From Rhineura floridana (Eukaryota; Chordata; Lepidosauria; Squamata; Rhineuridae), in contig NC_084483.1 of assembly GCF_030035675.1 (NCBI RefSeq), positions 147,843,425 to 147,907,424 on the forward strand: a stretch of 64,000 nt of DNA, given 5' to 3'. The position numbers were made by a program, and so were the translations under genes. The notes beneath the pieces are model-generated. The model was given only the letters and a program-made list of their open reading frames with translations. It was not told the DNA's origin and did not search any database. Positions 1 through 11,028 of this stretch are shown here, one piece after another; positions within the stretch are counted from its first letter, which is position 1; each line of letters opens with the position of its first letter.

Positions 1-1448
1 GCTTCTCCCCATTTTTTCTGAGCCTATGTTATTTGCACTATGACATCATGTCACTATACTTTCATGTTTACACTTTACTTTTTTATATATATTCAGGCTG
101 TGGTTGTTGTGATAAACCTTCACTCATTTCCACACAAAAAAATCCCCCCAGGGATGCCTACAACATCAACAGGAAGCATGTGGGAGTTGTTCCTCATGAA
201 GAAGTAAATTTAATTTGCCACCTTGTCAGGGCACCTTAGTGCTATAGTGCAACAAAAGCTGGATCGCCCTTCCAAAGAAATTTGAACATTCCTGGTATAA
301 AAAGTTACAGGATTTCACCAGAAAGCTACAGCCCATGTTCCAATTGTTAATGAAGCAGTGTGATCACCCCAAAACTTTTGCAAGCACAAATAGTATTGAA
401 TGCAGGAGTCCATATAACCACCCCGATACCATAAAAGAGCACAAATCATCATGAACTCACAATAAAAAGGACGTCTGGAGGGTCCTTCAGTGTTCTGTAC
501 AAAAACCAAACATTCAAGGGCTAATCACATGCTTAACTTGGCCATAATACTTGGTTGATCATTCAGCTCTTAAATTATGCCCTTCTATTACAATATTTTT
601 CTGCACCTCCACAGTGGTGATATGCTTAATTTTAGAACTCCTGCTAATAGTTCCACTGGATTCATTTCTTCTTTAAAAATGGATCAGATCAGCATGTATG
701 TCATTAGCATGTAACCATCAGGTTGCTGATTCAGATGCCCTGGCATGTGGATAAGTCCAGCATGGACTAAATGGCCACAGCAGGCTCAGGAACCAGAACA
801 GGCCTCTATGCTGTATTCATCCCCTTTAAAACTATTTTGAATCAATCACAATTATCCTAGGCTTTTGCTAACCAGGCGTGGGACAATATGACTTTCTCAG
901 CAAGATACTTGAAAACAAATATTCCAGTTAATGAGAGAAGCAGAGTGTAAAAGTGCTTGGAAGTACTTGGGAATGGGGCAGATAAATGGTCAGTGCAGTG
1001 GCACCTCCCTCCTGGAAAGAATCTCTGGAACAATGGCTGCTTGAGAAGCCCTCCTTGTTTAACTTGTTTAACAGTGTGGCTGGTGTTTGACCTCCACAAT
1101 AGCCAAAGCTGTGACATTTCACTGGCAGTCAAAGAGAGAGAGAGAGAGAGATGGACACAACATAGATGTGCTGAGCTATGATTAAATAGACTCCAGTAAT
1201 AGCATTCCTTTGAATTCAGCAGTGCAATCACAGCAATTGGTTACAGAGCATTTCCCTAGCTATTCAAGACAACTGCTGTAAACAAACAATCAAGAAATGT
1301 CAGCTTTCAAGAAATGTAGCTTCTGTTTGAGACAATAGGAAAGGGAAGGCGTTTCTTGTGAGCCACAACCTCGGCTAATTTGTGTTACAGACTCACCTTT
1401 TTTACAAAGTTTTGTGGTGGTGGTTCTTTTAGTATTTTTAATATTTTT
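1..1448. other. Unassigned DNA, no gene seen
   Basis: No coding exon, RNA gene or mobile element could be recognised. The reading frames present are short and have no family character. A short GA run lies at about 1131-1150. Confidence 0.5.
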
Positions 1449-2888
1449 AATTGCAGTTATTATTTATTTATTTATTACATCTCTATACCACTCCATAGCT
1501 GAAGCTCTCTGGGCGGTTTACAACAATTAAAAACATTAAAAACAAATATACAAATTTAAAAACACATTTTTAAAAAACAATTTAAAAACACATGCTAAAA
1601 TGCCTGGGAGAAGAAGAAAGTCTTGATCTGGCACCGAAAAGATAACAGTGTTGGTGCCAGGCACACCTCATCACAAAGATCATTCCATAATTTGGGGGCC
1701 ACCACTGAGAAGGCCCTCTCGCTTGTTGCCACTCTCCGAGCTTCCCTTGGAGTAGGCACCCAGAGGAGGGCCTTTGATCTTGAACGTAGTGTATGGGTGG
1801 GTTCATGTCGGGAGAGGCGTTGCATCAGGTATTGTGGTCCCAAGCCGTGTAAGGATTTATAGGTTAAAACCAGCACTTTGAATTGAGCTCAGAAACATAC
1901 AGGTAGCCAATGCAACCGGGCCAGAATCGGTTTTATATGTTCGAACCGTCTGGTCCCTGTTACCAATCTGGCCGCTGAATTTTGCACAAGCTGCAGTTTC
2001 TGAACTGTTTTCAAAGGCAGCCCCATGTAGAGTGCATTGCAGTAATCTAACTTAGAGGTTACCCGAGCATGGACAACTGAAGCCAGGTTATCCCTGTCCA
2101 GATAGGGGTGTAGCTGGGCCACCAACCGAAGCTGGTAGAAGGCATTCCATGCCACAGAGGCTACCTGAGCCTCAGGTGACAGAGATGGTTCTAGGAGAAC
2201 CCCCAAGCTATGAACCTGCTCTTTCAGGGGGAGTGCAACCCCATCCAGGACAGGTTGGACATCCACCATCCGGTCAGAAGAACCACCCACTAGCAGCATC
2301 TCAGTTTTGTCTGGATTGAGCCTCAGTTCATTAGCCCTCATCCAGTCCATTGTCACAGCCAGACACTGGTTCAACACATTGACAGCCTCACCTGAAGAAG
2401 ATGAAAAGGAGAAATAGAGCTGTGTGTCATCAGCCTACTGATGGCAGCGCACGCCAAAGCTCCGGATGACCGCACCCAACGGTTTCATGTAGATGTTGAA
2501 CAGCATGGGGGACAGAACTGACCCCTGCGGAAACCCATACTGGAGAGTCCAGGGTGCCGAGCAATGTTCCCCAAGCACCACCTTCTGGAGCCGACCTGTC
2601 AAGTAGGAGCGGAACCACTGCCATGCAGTCCCTCCCACTCCCAACTCAGCCAGTCGTCCCAGAAGAATACCATGGTTGATGGTATCAAAAGCTGCTGAGA
2701 GATCAAAGAGAATCAACAGAGTCACACTCTACCTGTCTCTCTCCCAACAGAGGTCATCATACAGGGCGACCAAGGCTGTTTCCATGCCAAAACCAGGCCT
2801 GAAACCCGACTGAAATGGATCCAGATAATCGGTCTCATCCAAGAGTGTCTGGAGCTGGCCTGCCACCACTCATTCAAGGACCTTGTCC
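1449..2888 (-). mobile_element. L2-clade LINE, 5'-truncated and decayed
   Basis: On the minus strand this copy encodes the middle and end of an L2-type reverse transcriptase. The palm motif [13 protein letters not shown] and a PQGSVLSP-type motif lie at 2435-2725, the DKTEMLLVGG and LDYCNALYMGLPLK region at 1889-2377, and a C-terminal LWNDL region at 1595-1876. The fragments sit in different frames with stops between them, so the copy is dead. The 3' tail at 1449-1560 ends in an A/T-rich repeat after the conserved non-coding block GCTCTCTGGGCGGTTTACA. The 5' end is lost near 2888. Clade assignment rests on the motif set; the related Vingi clade is not fully excluded. Confidence 0.85.
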
Positions 2889-3225
2889 AGTTCTTATTGT
2901 AATTCAATTGCTGCCCTTTTCAGGACCCAGACATAACTTTGTCCCATCTGGACCAAGAAAATAGATGGGGCTTTGGGTCAACTTCCCTTAGAATCTTGCT
3001 CCAAGCCTGATCTTGTGATTGAAACACCTCATGAATGATTGGATTAATCTCAGCTGCTGCTCAGAAATTAATTCTTTAGCCATTTTGCTTGCAGAGAGAA
3101 GCCTAAAGCTATTGACCTTCTCCGTGGAGACTTCATGTGAGATATAATGACTTTTGTTTTTAACAGAGTTCCCTAAATCAATCCAAACTATGAGGGGCAC
3201 TAGTTATTTTAATTAACACATCTGT
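2889..3225. other. Unassigned DNA
   Basis: Lies between the L2 copy and the 5S-derived SINE. I see no gene or recognisable repeat. Confidence 0.4.
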
Positions 3226-3237
3226 AACTCTTTCCAG

Positions 3238-3482
3238 CCTAAGGCTATACTACCCTGAACACGCCCAATCTCATCTGATCTCAGAAGATAAGCAGGGTCA
3301 GGCCTGCTTAGTACTTGAATGGGAGACCACCTGGGAATACCAGATGCCATAGGCTTAGAGAAAGGCAATGGTAAACCCCCTCTGAATACCTCTTTCTATG
3401 AAAACCCTATGGATATATCCAAAAATATTCATAGGGTCGCCATAAGTCTCCATAATCAACTTGAAGGCATAAAACAACAACA
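3238..3482 (+). mobile_element. 5S rRNA-derived SINE with RTE/BovB-type tail
   Basis: The first ~120 bp are a recognisable 5S rRNA sequence, including CCCTGAACACGCC, the internal promoter A-box region AAGATAAGCAGGGTC and the C-box GAATGGGAGACC. The 3' part carries the RTE/BovB tail in sense orientation (CATAGGGTCGCCATAAG) and ends in AACAACAACAAA. A perfect 12-bp target duplication, AACTCTTTCCAG, lies at 3226-3237 and 3483-3494. It would be transcribed by RNA polymerase III from the type I internal promoter and moved by the RTE/BovB machinery that its tail mimics. This is a dispersed SINE, not a 5S gene. Confidence 0.9.
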
Positions 3483-3494
3483 AACTCTTTCCAG

Positions 3495-5054
3495 TTAATT
3501 ATCTTCCCCAGCCAGATTAGATGGTGTTATCGGAGTTCCCTCACCTACAAACATAGTTGCAAACTTATTGGTTTAGTCAATAGATTAATACATTCAACCT
3601 TTACTTGGGCTGTCACTCCCAAAGTGCTAAAGCTATACAGGTGCAGATCTGATCAGTTCCCTGGTTGGAAGATTACTGGGAGCCAAGGTAACTACAGAGC
3701 ATTAATATAATACATGAATGAAAAGAAATGATAGGAACAAAGGCTTTAACTTTCCAGCATTTAAAGTAGCGAATAGAAAGGTGAAACCAACAAAGCAAAT
3801 CCAATAAACCCGCCAAAAGAGCACATATGAAAACAAAGGAACCGTATGCCAAGTAGAAGAGGTGTGTTTTGTATTCACTTTGATGGGGCGGGGGGGAGCT
3901 GTGTGTGCACACAAACCTCAGTGGGTGGGTGGGGAGAGTTAATACCACCACCTCAGGATATTAGATATGAAGGACATGCTTGAGGACAATTAATGGTTCA
4001 CACAAAGTTGAACTTGAAGCAGGACCTGAAAGTGTAGTTGTAGCTGGTGTGGGGGATTATATGATGAGATCCTCTCTCAGATATATAGAACCCAGATTAG
4101 GAAGGACTTTAAAGTAAGCAGAAGCACTTTGAACTGAACCCGAAAGCATATTGGTAGGCAGTGTAGTTGAAGCAAAAGCAACTAAGTGTGTTTGTGACAT
4201 CTAGGATGGCCATGTGTCCTACTTTACACTCTGTTGGAAGGTCTGCCTGGTCCAAGTTCAATTTAAAGATAAAGAACCCTCAGAAAGGAGAGCAGCAGAA
4301 GTCTTCTAGTTATCCACCTCTTGGACAGCAGACTGAGCAGGCACACAGGTCACCTGATCACAATCAGATTCCCCGCTATCTTGAGATGTATTATATTTCT
4401 TTTTAAATCAGAGGTGGCTAATTTGCGGATCCTATCCAGACCCCTCAATAGCGCCTCAAGACACGGACCAATTTTTTTTAAAAAAATGCTAAATGTGCCT
4501 ATGGATACCCCATTGTGATGCCATATGGTTTTTTTAAAAAAAATTAAAAATAAAATATTGACTGCTTAGCTTAGTGATTCATTTGCATTCCAATCAGAGA
4601 CTTCTCCTATAGGTCCACTGCTATGATACTGTGATTGCAATGGGTTTTTTATTGTCCTCTACCAACCCACAATTTGTCCATTAAAAAAATTAAAATAATA
4701 ATAATCTATATTTTTTAACCTGTCCCCCCCATGGCTCCTTTGTTGTGACTCTGTGGTGTCAAACGTTTTTTGACCATCCTCTGCATCTGATTTGACTGAA
4801 TGGCCTAACAATCCATCACCCCAACTGCAACCTGGAATTAATCAGGTAACAGGCCAATGATCAATCAGTCAAACTTCTGTAGCTGGTTGACAATGCTAGA
4901 TAGAGACAGAACATATCTCTTGTCCTTTCACTTGAAATGACTGACTTGGATACTTAAAATGAAGTAATGTCTATAGAAGTGCATATGCATAAGGGAGTCA
5001 TTTAAAGCTGGGACTCCAAGAGAAATTTGGATGAGGAGAATTCAGAAATATCCC
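3495..5054. other. Mostly unassigned DNA with a small L2 remnant
   Basis: At about 4080-4190 a decayed minus-strand L2 fragment matches the block seen at 1850-1915 (rule-like words AGCACTTTGAACTGA and GTAGGCAGTGTAGTTG). The rest has A/T homopolymer runs at about 4460-4720 and no gene that I can see. Confidence 0.4.
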
Positions 5055-5220
5055 TAAGAACACAAGAAGAGATATTTTAGACCAAAGGACTGTTTAGTCA
5101 AACATCCTGCTTCTCACGGTACCAACCAGATGCCTTATATGATGTCCATAAGTAGGACGAGGACAATAGCCTGACTCCATCCTTGCTCCATTTTTTCCTC
5201 AACCCTACTCACCATCAAAC
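5055..5220 (-). mobile_element. CR1-like LINE 3' end, decayed
   Basis: Reads as a diverged minus-strand copy of the 3' end also found at 20468-20760, 35590-35790 and 51397-51630. Shared features are AAGAACACAAGAAGAG followed by the CATCCTGCTTCTCAC...CCAACCAGATGCC block. No open frame is kept. Confidence 0.5.
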
Positions 5221-6419
5221 TCTTATGACAGTTAGATGATCATAATAAAATTGCAACTTGCTTTTACTCCAATCACTGTATACAAGCTCCCCTTCACATC
5301 TGACTTACAGTCACTAGTATGTTAATGACTTTTTCTAGCCTTTCTCAAAATGAAGGTACTTGTTTCAATAAAACTGTCTGTGTCTTGTCAGAATTTCTGT
5401 TGCTTGCAGAAAAAGCCACTGCACAATGCCATTATCCAGCTGAGATGTTAATTGGCCTTATAATGTTGTGACAGAGTTGTCGGCTCAGCTGGGCTGAAAA
5501 TCAGCAGGAATCCAGGTTAAGTAGGGAAAACTCTCTGGACTTCTTCGGATTTACTTAATGGGTTTGTTTGTTTAAAAAAATACAACTCAAGAAATGATTT
5601 ATCAAGGTTGTTAGACCTCATTTCTTTGCAGGAGCTGAGCAATTTGTATCACAACAAAGCAGACAAGGTATGGCCCAAAAGACCATCAAAATTAAAGCTG
5701 TTTCCTCTCTATAGAGTTTTATCTTGTGTTTTTTTCCCTGGAAAACAGACCAGTGGTATAGTAGAGCAGAAACATGGGAGAACACAACTCTGGTGGGGGG
5801 TTTTCACAGCAAGAGTGATGATGTCATCTACTGGAGCAGGGTTATTTGCCAGTGCTGTAAACTTGGGGGTTAGAGGGCAGGTCTGTGCCCTGCATATGAT
5901 CGCTTTGTTAGGCAGGCTAGTCTCAGACAGTGACCAGTAACAATGAATGTGGTGGTGCAGCAGAGCCATGGAGCTGCCCTCACAACACCATCAACGCTGT
6001 TGCTAACTGGATGGGGCAGGGTGGCAGGAAGGGTGGAGCGACATGATTACATTAATGAGAGTACCAGATTGGTGGTGGTGGTGATTCTGTTGGAGCAACT
6101 GCCTGGCCCCCACTATGCCACCATACCACCCCACCCTGCCCAGGTAGGCAGCAGTGACACTGGTATCCAGAGGGTGTCTTTGCTTTCCACGCATGCCACT
6201 ACTGACAGTGACTGGTGGACCAAGGTCACTCAATAACTTTTATGGCTGATCATGGATGCAAATGCAGAGTTCATTGTCGAAGTCCAACATGCTAATAGCA
6301 CAAAGATCAAATGCAACTGTATTGGGTTTTCTTGCCAATTGTCCACCTACATATATGCTGCATTTGACAGCACTAGAGCTTCGGAGTGTTCATATAAATG
6401 TAGATTATTTCAGGGGGGG
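5221..6419. other. Unassigned DNA
   Basis: Only short frames without family character are present. No repeat could be named. Confidence 0.4.
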
Positions 6420-6439
6420 GTTACAGGCACCATGTAAAG

Positions 6440-6560
6440 GAGGTCAATATTATTATTCCCCTATTGTAGATGAAGAACTATGGATAAAGGCTTGCCCAAA
6501 GCTATCTATGGAGCTCAGAGCTGAAGTGAGATTTGAATCTGGGACTCACAGCTCACATAT
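6440..6560 (-). mobile_element. MIR-like CORE-SINE remnant
   Basis: A minus-strand, diverged copy of the CORE domain. The order of ATTATTCCCCTATTGTAGATGA, GCTTGCCCAAAGCTA and TTTGAATCTGGGACTC is the reverse complement of the MIR-type layout (promoter B-box region, CORE, then the TGTAAAATGGGG-like block). It is short and old. Confidence 0.5.
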
Positions 6561-6602
6561 GTTGTTTGTTACTATACTCAACCAGTACTTACTATCGTTA
6601 GT

Positions 6603-6755
6603 TAGTGGCGGCTGGTGGCTCCATGTTTCCAGTGGAATCTGCTCCAGGTTTTAATCCAAACTTTCAAAGAGCTGTCGGATAACTTCTTAAACATTCAGAC
6701 TAAAACCTGGGGCAGACTCCACTAACTCCTGACATGGAACCACCAGCTGCCAGAG
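6603..6755. mobile_element. Short foldback hAT-type MITE (family A)
   Basis: Nearly palindromic element whose ends read TAGTGGCGGCTGGTGGCTCC and, in reverse complement, CTCTGGCAGCTGGTGGTTCC. A second copy at 52288-52440 shares the arms and the CTCCAGGTTTTAGTCTGAA block and has an 8-bp near-duplication at its ends. It has no coding capacity; mobility would depend on a transposase in trans. Confidence 0.7.
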
Positions 6756-7162
6756 CATTAGCTAGATTCCCTTAGTCTTTCTAAGAAATGTAAGTGCCTT
6801 GTGCTTTGGGGAACTTCATTGTGACAACCGGAAAAGGCTCCAGTTTTACATGTAACTGATGCCGTGATGTAGAAAGGCAGCAGGGAACTCAGGCTAGGAA
6901 GGAATTGTTTTGTATGGCTCCCTCAGAAAGTATGTTAAAGTGCATTGCAAGTTTATTAAACTTTTTTAAAAGCAGATTTTGTGAATAGTTGTTAGGGTTT
7001 TCCTTCAGTGTGCGATCAGGCAGTGTCTCTGGTGGGTTTCATTTTTTTCTGGGTAGTGCATGGGTTCTGCTCATTTTCATGGGTCATCAGGGTTTGTCTT
7101 TCATCTACCATAATAGATGAATACAGAATATTGTATGATGACGTTTGTTTTGCTTCATAAGC

Positions 7163-7300
7163 CAGAAGTAGCCAACATGGTGCCCTTCAGATGCTGCTGG
7201 ACTACAGCTCCCATCATCCCTGGCCATTGCCCATGCTCTCTGGCACTGATGGAAGTTGGAGTCCAGTAACATTTAGAGGGCACCATGTTGGCTACCCCTG
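7163..7300. mobile_element. Foldback hAT-type MITE (family B)
   Basis: The inverted arms AGTAGCCAACATGGTGCCCT and AGGGCACCATGTTGGCTACC enclose the CTACAGCTCCCATCATCCC core. The 8-bp flanks TCATAAGC (7155-7162) and TTGTAAGC (7301-7308) agree at six of eight positions, which fits a hAT-type duplication that has decayed. The family recurs at 7820, 47405, 50428 and probably 51646. Confidence 0.8.
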
Positions 7301-7499
7301 TTGTAAGCCACCTACAGAATCCTACAGATGGGCAGCCATATAAATTAAAATAATTAAATACACCTCACATTTGGACACTACCCTCCCTCATATGTTATAC
7401 TTCAAAATAGATTATCATTGACCATGTGCCAGGTTGCACCTTCACCTGCTGGGACTTCTGTGTGCATTATGAACAACCACTCATATGTGCACCTTTATG

Positions 7500-7700
7500 T
7501 ATTTATTCAAATTCATGTTTATTTATATCTCTCAAAGATCTTAAGATGATCTACACTTCTCCTTTTTCTCCCCCCCCCCATTTTAGCCTTACAACAACCC
7601 TGTGTGGTAGCTTAGACTACGAGAAAGTGACAGGCCCAAGGTCACACTGTGAGCTTTATGGCAGAGTAGGGATTTGAATCTGAGTCTTCCTGGTCCATTT
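7500..7700 (-). mobile_element. MIR-like CORE-SINE
   Basis: A minus-strand copy. TTACAACAACCCTGTGTGG, GGCCCAAGGTCACAC, GGATTTGAATCTGAG and a B-box-like segment lie in the order expected for an inverted CORE-SINE. The head near 7690-7715 is tRNA-like. It is related to the + strand copy at 28381-28612. Confidence 0.65.
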
Positions 7701-7819
7701 CCAGCACTCTAACCCAGGGGAGAAAGCAGGCCAGCAAATATAATACGTCATAATAAATAAAGTTTAAAAATAATATTGTTCTCTTGAATAAACTGGTAAT
7801 TATTAAGAGCAATCTTGAC

Positions 7820-7933
7820 CAGGAGTAGCCAGCATAGTACCTCCAGATGTTGCACCGTATGACTCCTATCCCTCCCTATTACCCATACAGGCTGGGTAAC
7901 AACATCTGGAACGCACCACGTTGACTACCCCTG
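7820..7933. mobile_element. Foldback hAT-type MITE (family B), second copy
   Basis: Ends read CAGGAGTAGCCAGCAT and, in reverse complement, CAGGGGTAGTCAACGTGG. Flanks ATCTTGAC and ATCTAGAT agree at six of eight positions. More diverged than the copy 500 bp upstream. Confidence 0.7.
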
Positions 7934-7941
7934 ATCTAGAT

Positions 7942-8799
7942 ACAATTAATTCTCCCCCCTTTAAAAAAGGGGACAGATCATGTCAACCAGTCTTCACGTA
8001 GCACCACATAATAACTTACTTTATGTTCATATAACAGCATTATTATATGGTCAAATATTTAGGGAAAATTTGGCTGAGGTTTATTCTGTTCTAGTCCAGA
8101 GAGGATTGGACAAGATGACCAACATATCAGTTCTGGGCTTCCATTTCTCCATAGTTTGACAGTGCATTTATCAGAATGATCTAATTGAGGATATACCTGG
8201 TAAAACACTGTCCAAAGACTGGTGCCAAAGAAGGATGGTCGGGGCCATATTTAGAAGGCTTTATCTCTCTAACAAGATTTGGAGTAGGCTTTCAAACCTG
8301 TTTTGATCTCTCTAAGTATATTGTAGGGAATTTAAACTGAGAATGGATGACATTCTTTGTTCATTTGCCACTCCATATTATTAGTACTGTATCCATACAT
8401 TGGACCACTTTCATGTTGATCATGCTAACAGTTCAGCTTCATCACCCATTCTCATATTTTCTGACTTGGTTTTTTTACATGCACCCTGTGAAGGCATGCC
8501 TGGTGTTTCTGGATAGCTTTTGAAGAGCATGAGTATATATCTGGAGTTGATATTTATGTAGGCACTTTAAGCAATAGATCCCCTTCTCCTGATAAACCCA
8601 CTTAAACTGAAGTAAGGAAGTTCACAGTATGAAAGTTCCATGCCCCCTCTTCTTCCTTGCGGGTACTTGTGCACTCCCAAATCCTCTCTGGAGGAACAAG
8701 GGGCTTGAACAATATAGGATGGATCAGAAGGGATTGCTGGGGGAGAGGGGAGTTGTCCAAAATCAGGCTTGGGTCCTAAGATAAGTTAACCTAAAGAGG
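7942..8799. other. Mostly unassigned DNA
   Basis: A CR1-like 3' terminal fragment is suggested at about 8090-8155 by GAGAGGATTGGACAAGATGA, a standard phrase near CR1 3' ends. Otherwise I see nothing. Confidence 0.4.
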
Positions 8800-10891
8800 T
8801 TCATGAAAGGAGAGTTTCCCATCCCCTGCTCCCCATCTCCCACGCCCCATCTAAAAAAGGAAATTCTAAAAGGGCAATGGCAAGCAATTCCAACAAGGAA
8901 AAAAGGGGGGAAATAGCAGAAGAAGCCAATGTGGCTTCATAAAAAGCTTGGAGATGACCTGAAAACAAAAAGGGACACATATAGGAAGTTGAAAGAAGGT
9001 CAGGCTGCAAAAGAAGAGTACAGACAGGTATCACGGAATTGCCGGGATGGCGTCAGGAAGGCTAAAGCTGAGAATGAGCTGAGGTTAGCGGGAGATGCTA
9101 AAAGCAACAAAAAAGCTTTCTTCAGGTACGTCCATAGTAAAAGACAGAGGAAAGAAATGGCGGCACAGCTACTCAATGAGGATGGCAAAATGATAACAGA
9201 TGACAAAGAAAAGGCAGAAGTGTTCAATTCCTACTTTGGCTCAGTCTTCTTCCAAAAAAGGGTCTATGACCCTCCCGGGAAACACGAAGTAGAAGGGGCA
9301 GGATTGGAGCTTGAGCTTGACAGACAAACGGTCAAGGAATACCTAATAACTTTGAATGAGTTCAAATCGGCAGGGCCCGGTAAACTGCATCCTAGAGTAT
9401 TGAAGGAACTGGCTGAAGAACTCTCAGAACTGCCGTCTATTATCTTTGCGAAATCATGGAGGACTGGTGAAGTGCTGGATGACTGGAGGAGAGCTTATGT
9501 TGTCCCTATCTTCAAAAAAGGCAAAAAGGAGGAACCAGGGAACTACAGACCAGTCAGCGTAACATCAATCCCTGGAAAAACTCTGGAGCAGATTATAAAG
9601 CAGTCAATCTGTAAGCACCTTGAAAACAATGCAGTGATTACTAGGAGCCAACATGGATTTATGAAGAACAAATCCTGCCCAACTAATCTTATCTCATTTT
9701 TTGATCAGGTAACCTCCCTGGTAGACTGTGGGAATGCTGTGGACGTAATATATCTCAACTTCAGCAAAGCTTTTGACAAAGTGCCCCATGATATTCTGAT
9801 TAGCAAGCTAGCTAAATGTGGGCTGGATGGAACAACTATCAGGTGGATCCACAGTTGGCTCCAGAATCATACTCAAAGAGTGCTTATCAATGGCTCCTTC
9901 TCAAACTGGGTGGAAGTAACTAGTGGGATACCATAGGGCTCAGTCCTGGGCCCTGTGCTCTTCAACACTTTTATTAATGACTTGGATGAGGAGGTACAGA
10001 GCATGCTTAACAAATTAGCAGATGATACAAAATTGGGGGGCATAGCTAATACCATGGAAGACAGAAAGAAAATTCAAAGGGAGCATTGGGCTGAAAACAA
10101 CAGAATGAAATTCAACAGGGATAAATGCAAAGTTCTACACTTAGGAAAAAGAAACCAAATGTACAGTTATAAGATGGGGGATACTTGGCTCAGCAATAAG
10201 ACATGTGAGAAGAACCTTGGAATTGTTGTTGATCACAAGCTGAATATGAGCCAACAGTGTGATGTGGCTGCAAAAAAGGCAAATGCTACGTTAGGCTGCA
10301 TTAACAGAAGTATAGTTTCCAAATTGCATGTAGTATTAGTTCCCCTCTGTTGAGCACTGGTTAGGCCTCCTCTTGAGTACTGTGTCCAGTTCTGGTCTCT
10401 GCACTTCCAGAAGGATGCAGACAAACTGGAACAGGTTCAGAGGAGGGCAACAAGAATGATCAGGGACTGGAAACAAAGCCCTATGAGGACAGATGGAAAG
10501 AACTGAGCATGTTTAGCCTGGAGAAGAGAAGACTGAGGGGAGATATGATAGCACTCTTCAAGTACATTAACGGTTGTCACATAGAGGAGGGCCAGGATCT
10601 CTTCTCGATCATCCCAGAGTGCAGGACACGGAATAATGGGCTCAAGTTGCAGGAAGCCATATTTCGACTGAACATCAGGAAAAACTTCCTAACTGTTAGA
10701 GCCATACAACAGTGGAACCAATTATCTAGAGAGGTAGTGGGCTCTCCGACACTGGAGGCATTCAGGAGGCAGCTGGACAGCCATCTGTCGGGAATGCTTT
10801 GATTTGGATTCCTGCATTGAGCAGGGGATTGGACTTGATGGCCTTGTAGGCCCCTTTCAACTCTACTATGCTATGATTCTATGATTCTATG
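8800..10891 (+). mobile_element. CR1-clade LINE, long 5'-truncated copy
   Basis: Encodes the linker and reverse transcriptase of a CR1 ORF2. The frame at 8929-9936 contains KLGDDLKTKRDTYRKLKEG, the NYRPVSVTSIPGK motif, QHGFMKNKSC, and the palm motif YLNFSKAFDKVPH. A TAG codon sits where the family has Q in PQGSVLGP; the frame then continues at 9955-10353 with LADDTKLGG (the YADDT-type catalytic motif with L for Y) and at 10509-10802 with the C-terminal NQLSREVV...SHLSGML region. The element ends in the CR1 hallmark (ATTCTATG)n at about 10867-10891. The endonuclease domain is missing at the 5' end. It is dead but not ancient. Confidence 0.93.
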
Positions 10892-11028
10892 ATCCCACAT
10901 TGCCCAGGAGCACTCCCCTTCCAGAAAGACTTTGCAGACAATGTAGGTAGCTGCAAAGTAGAGGAGAAGGACGGAAACTTTTCTTCTACAAACTTCCTTA
11001 ACTGAACCTAACTTAGGATCCAACCCTG

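Noticed and set aside
3238-3360. 5S rRNA gene
   Set aside because: The 5S part is diverged, lacks a T-run terminator in place, is fused to a BovB-type tail and is bounded by a target duplication. It is a SINE.
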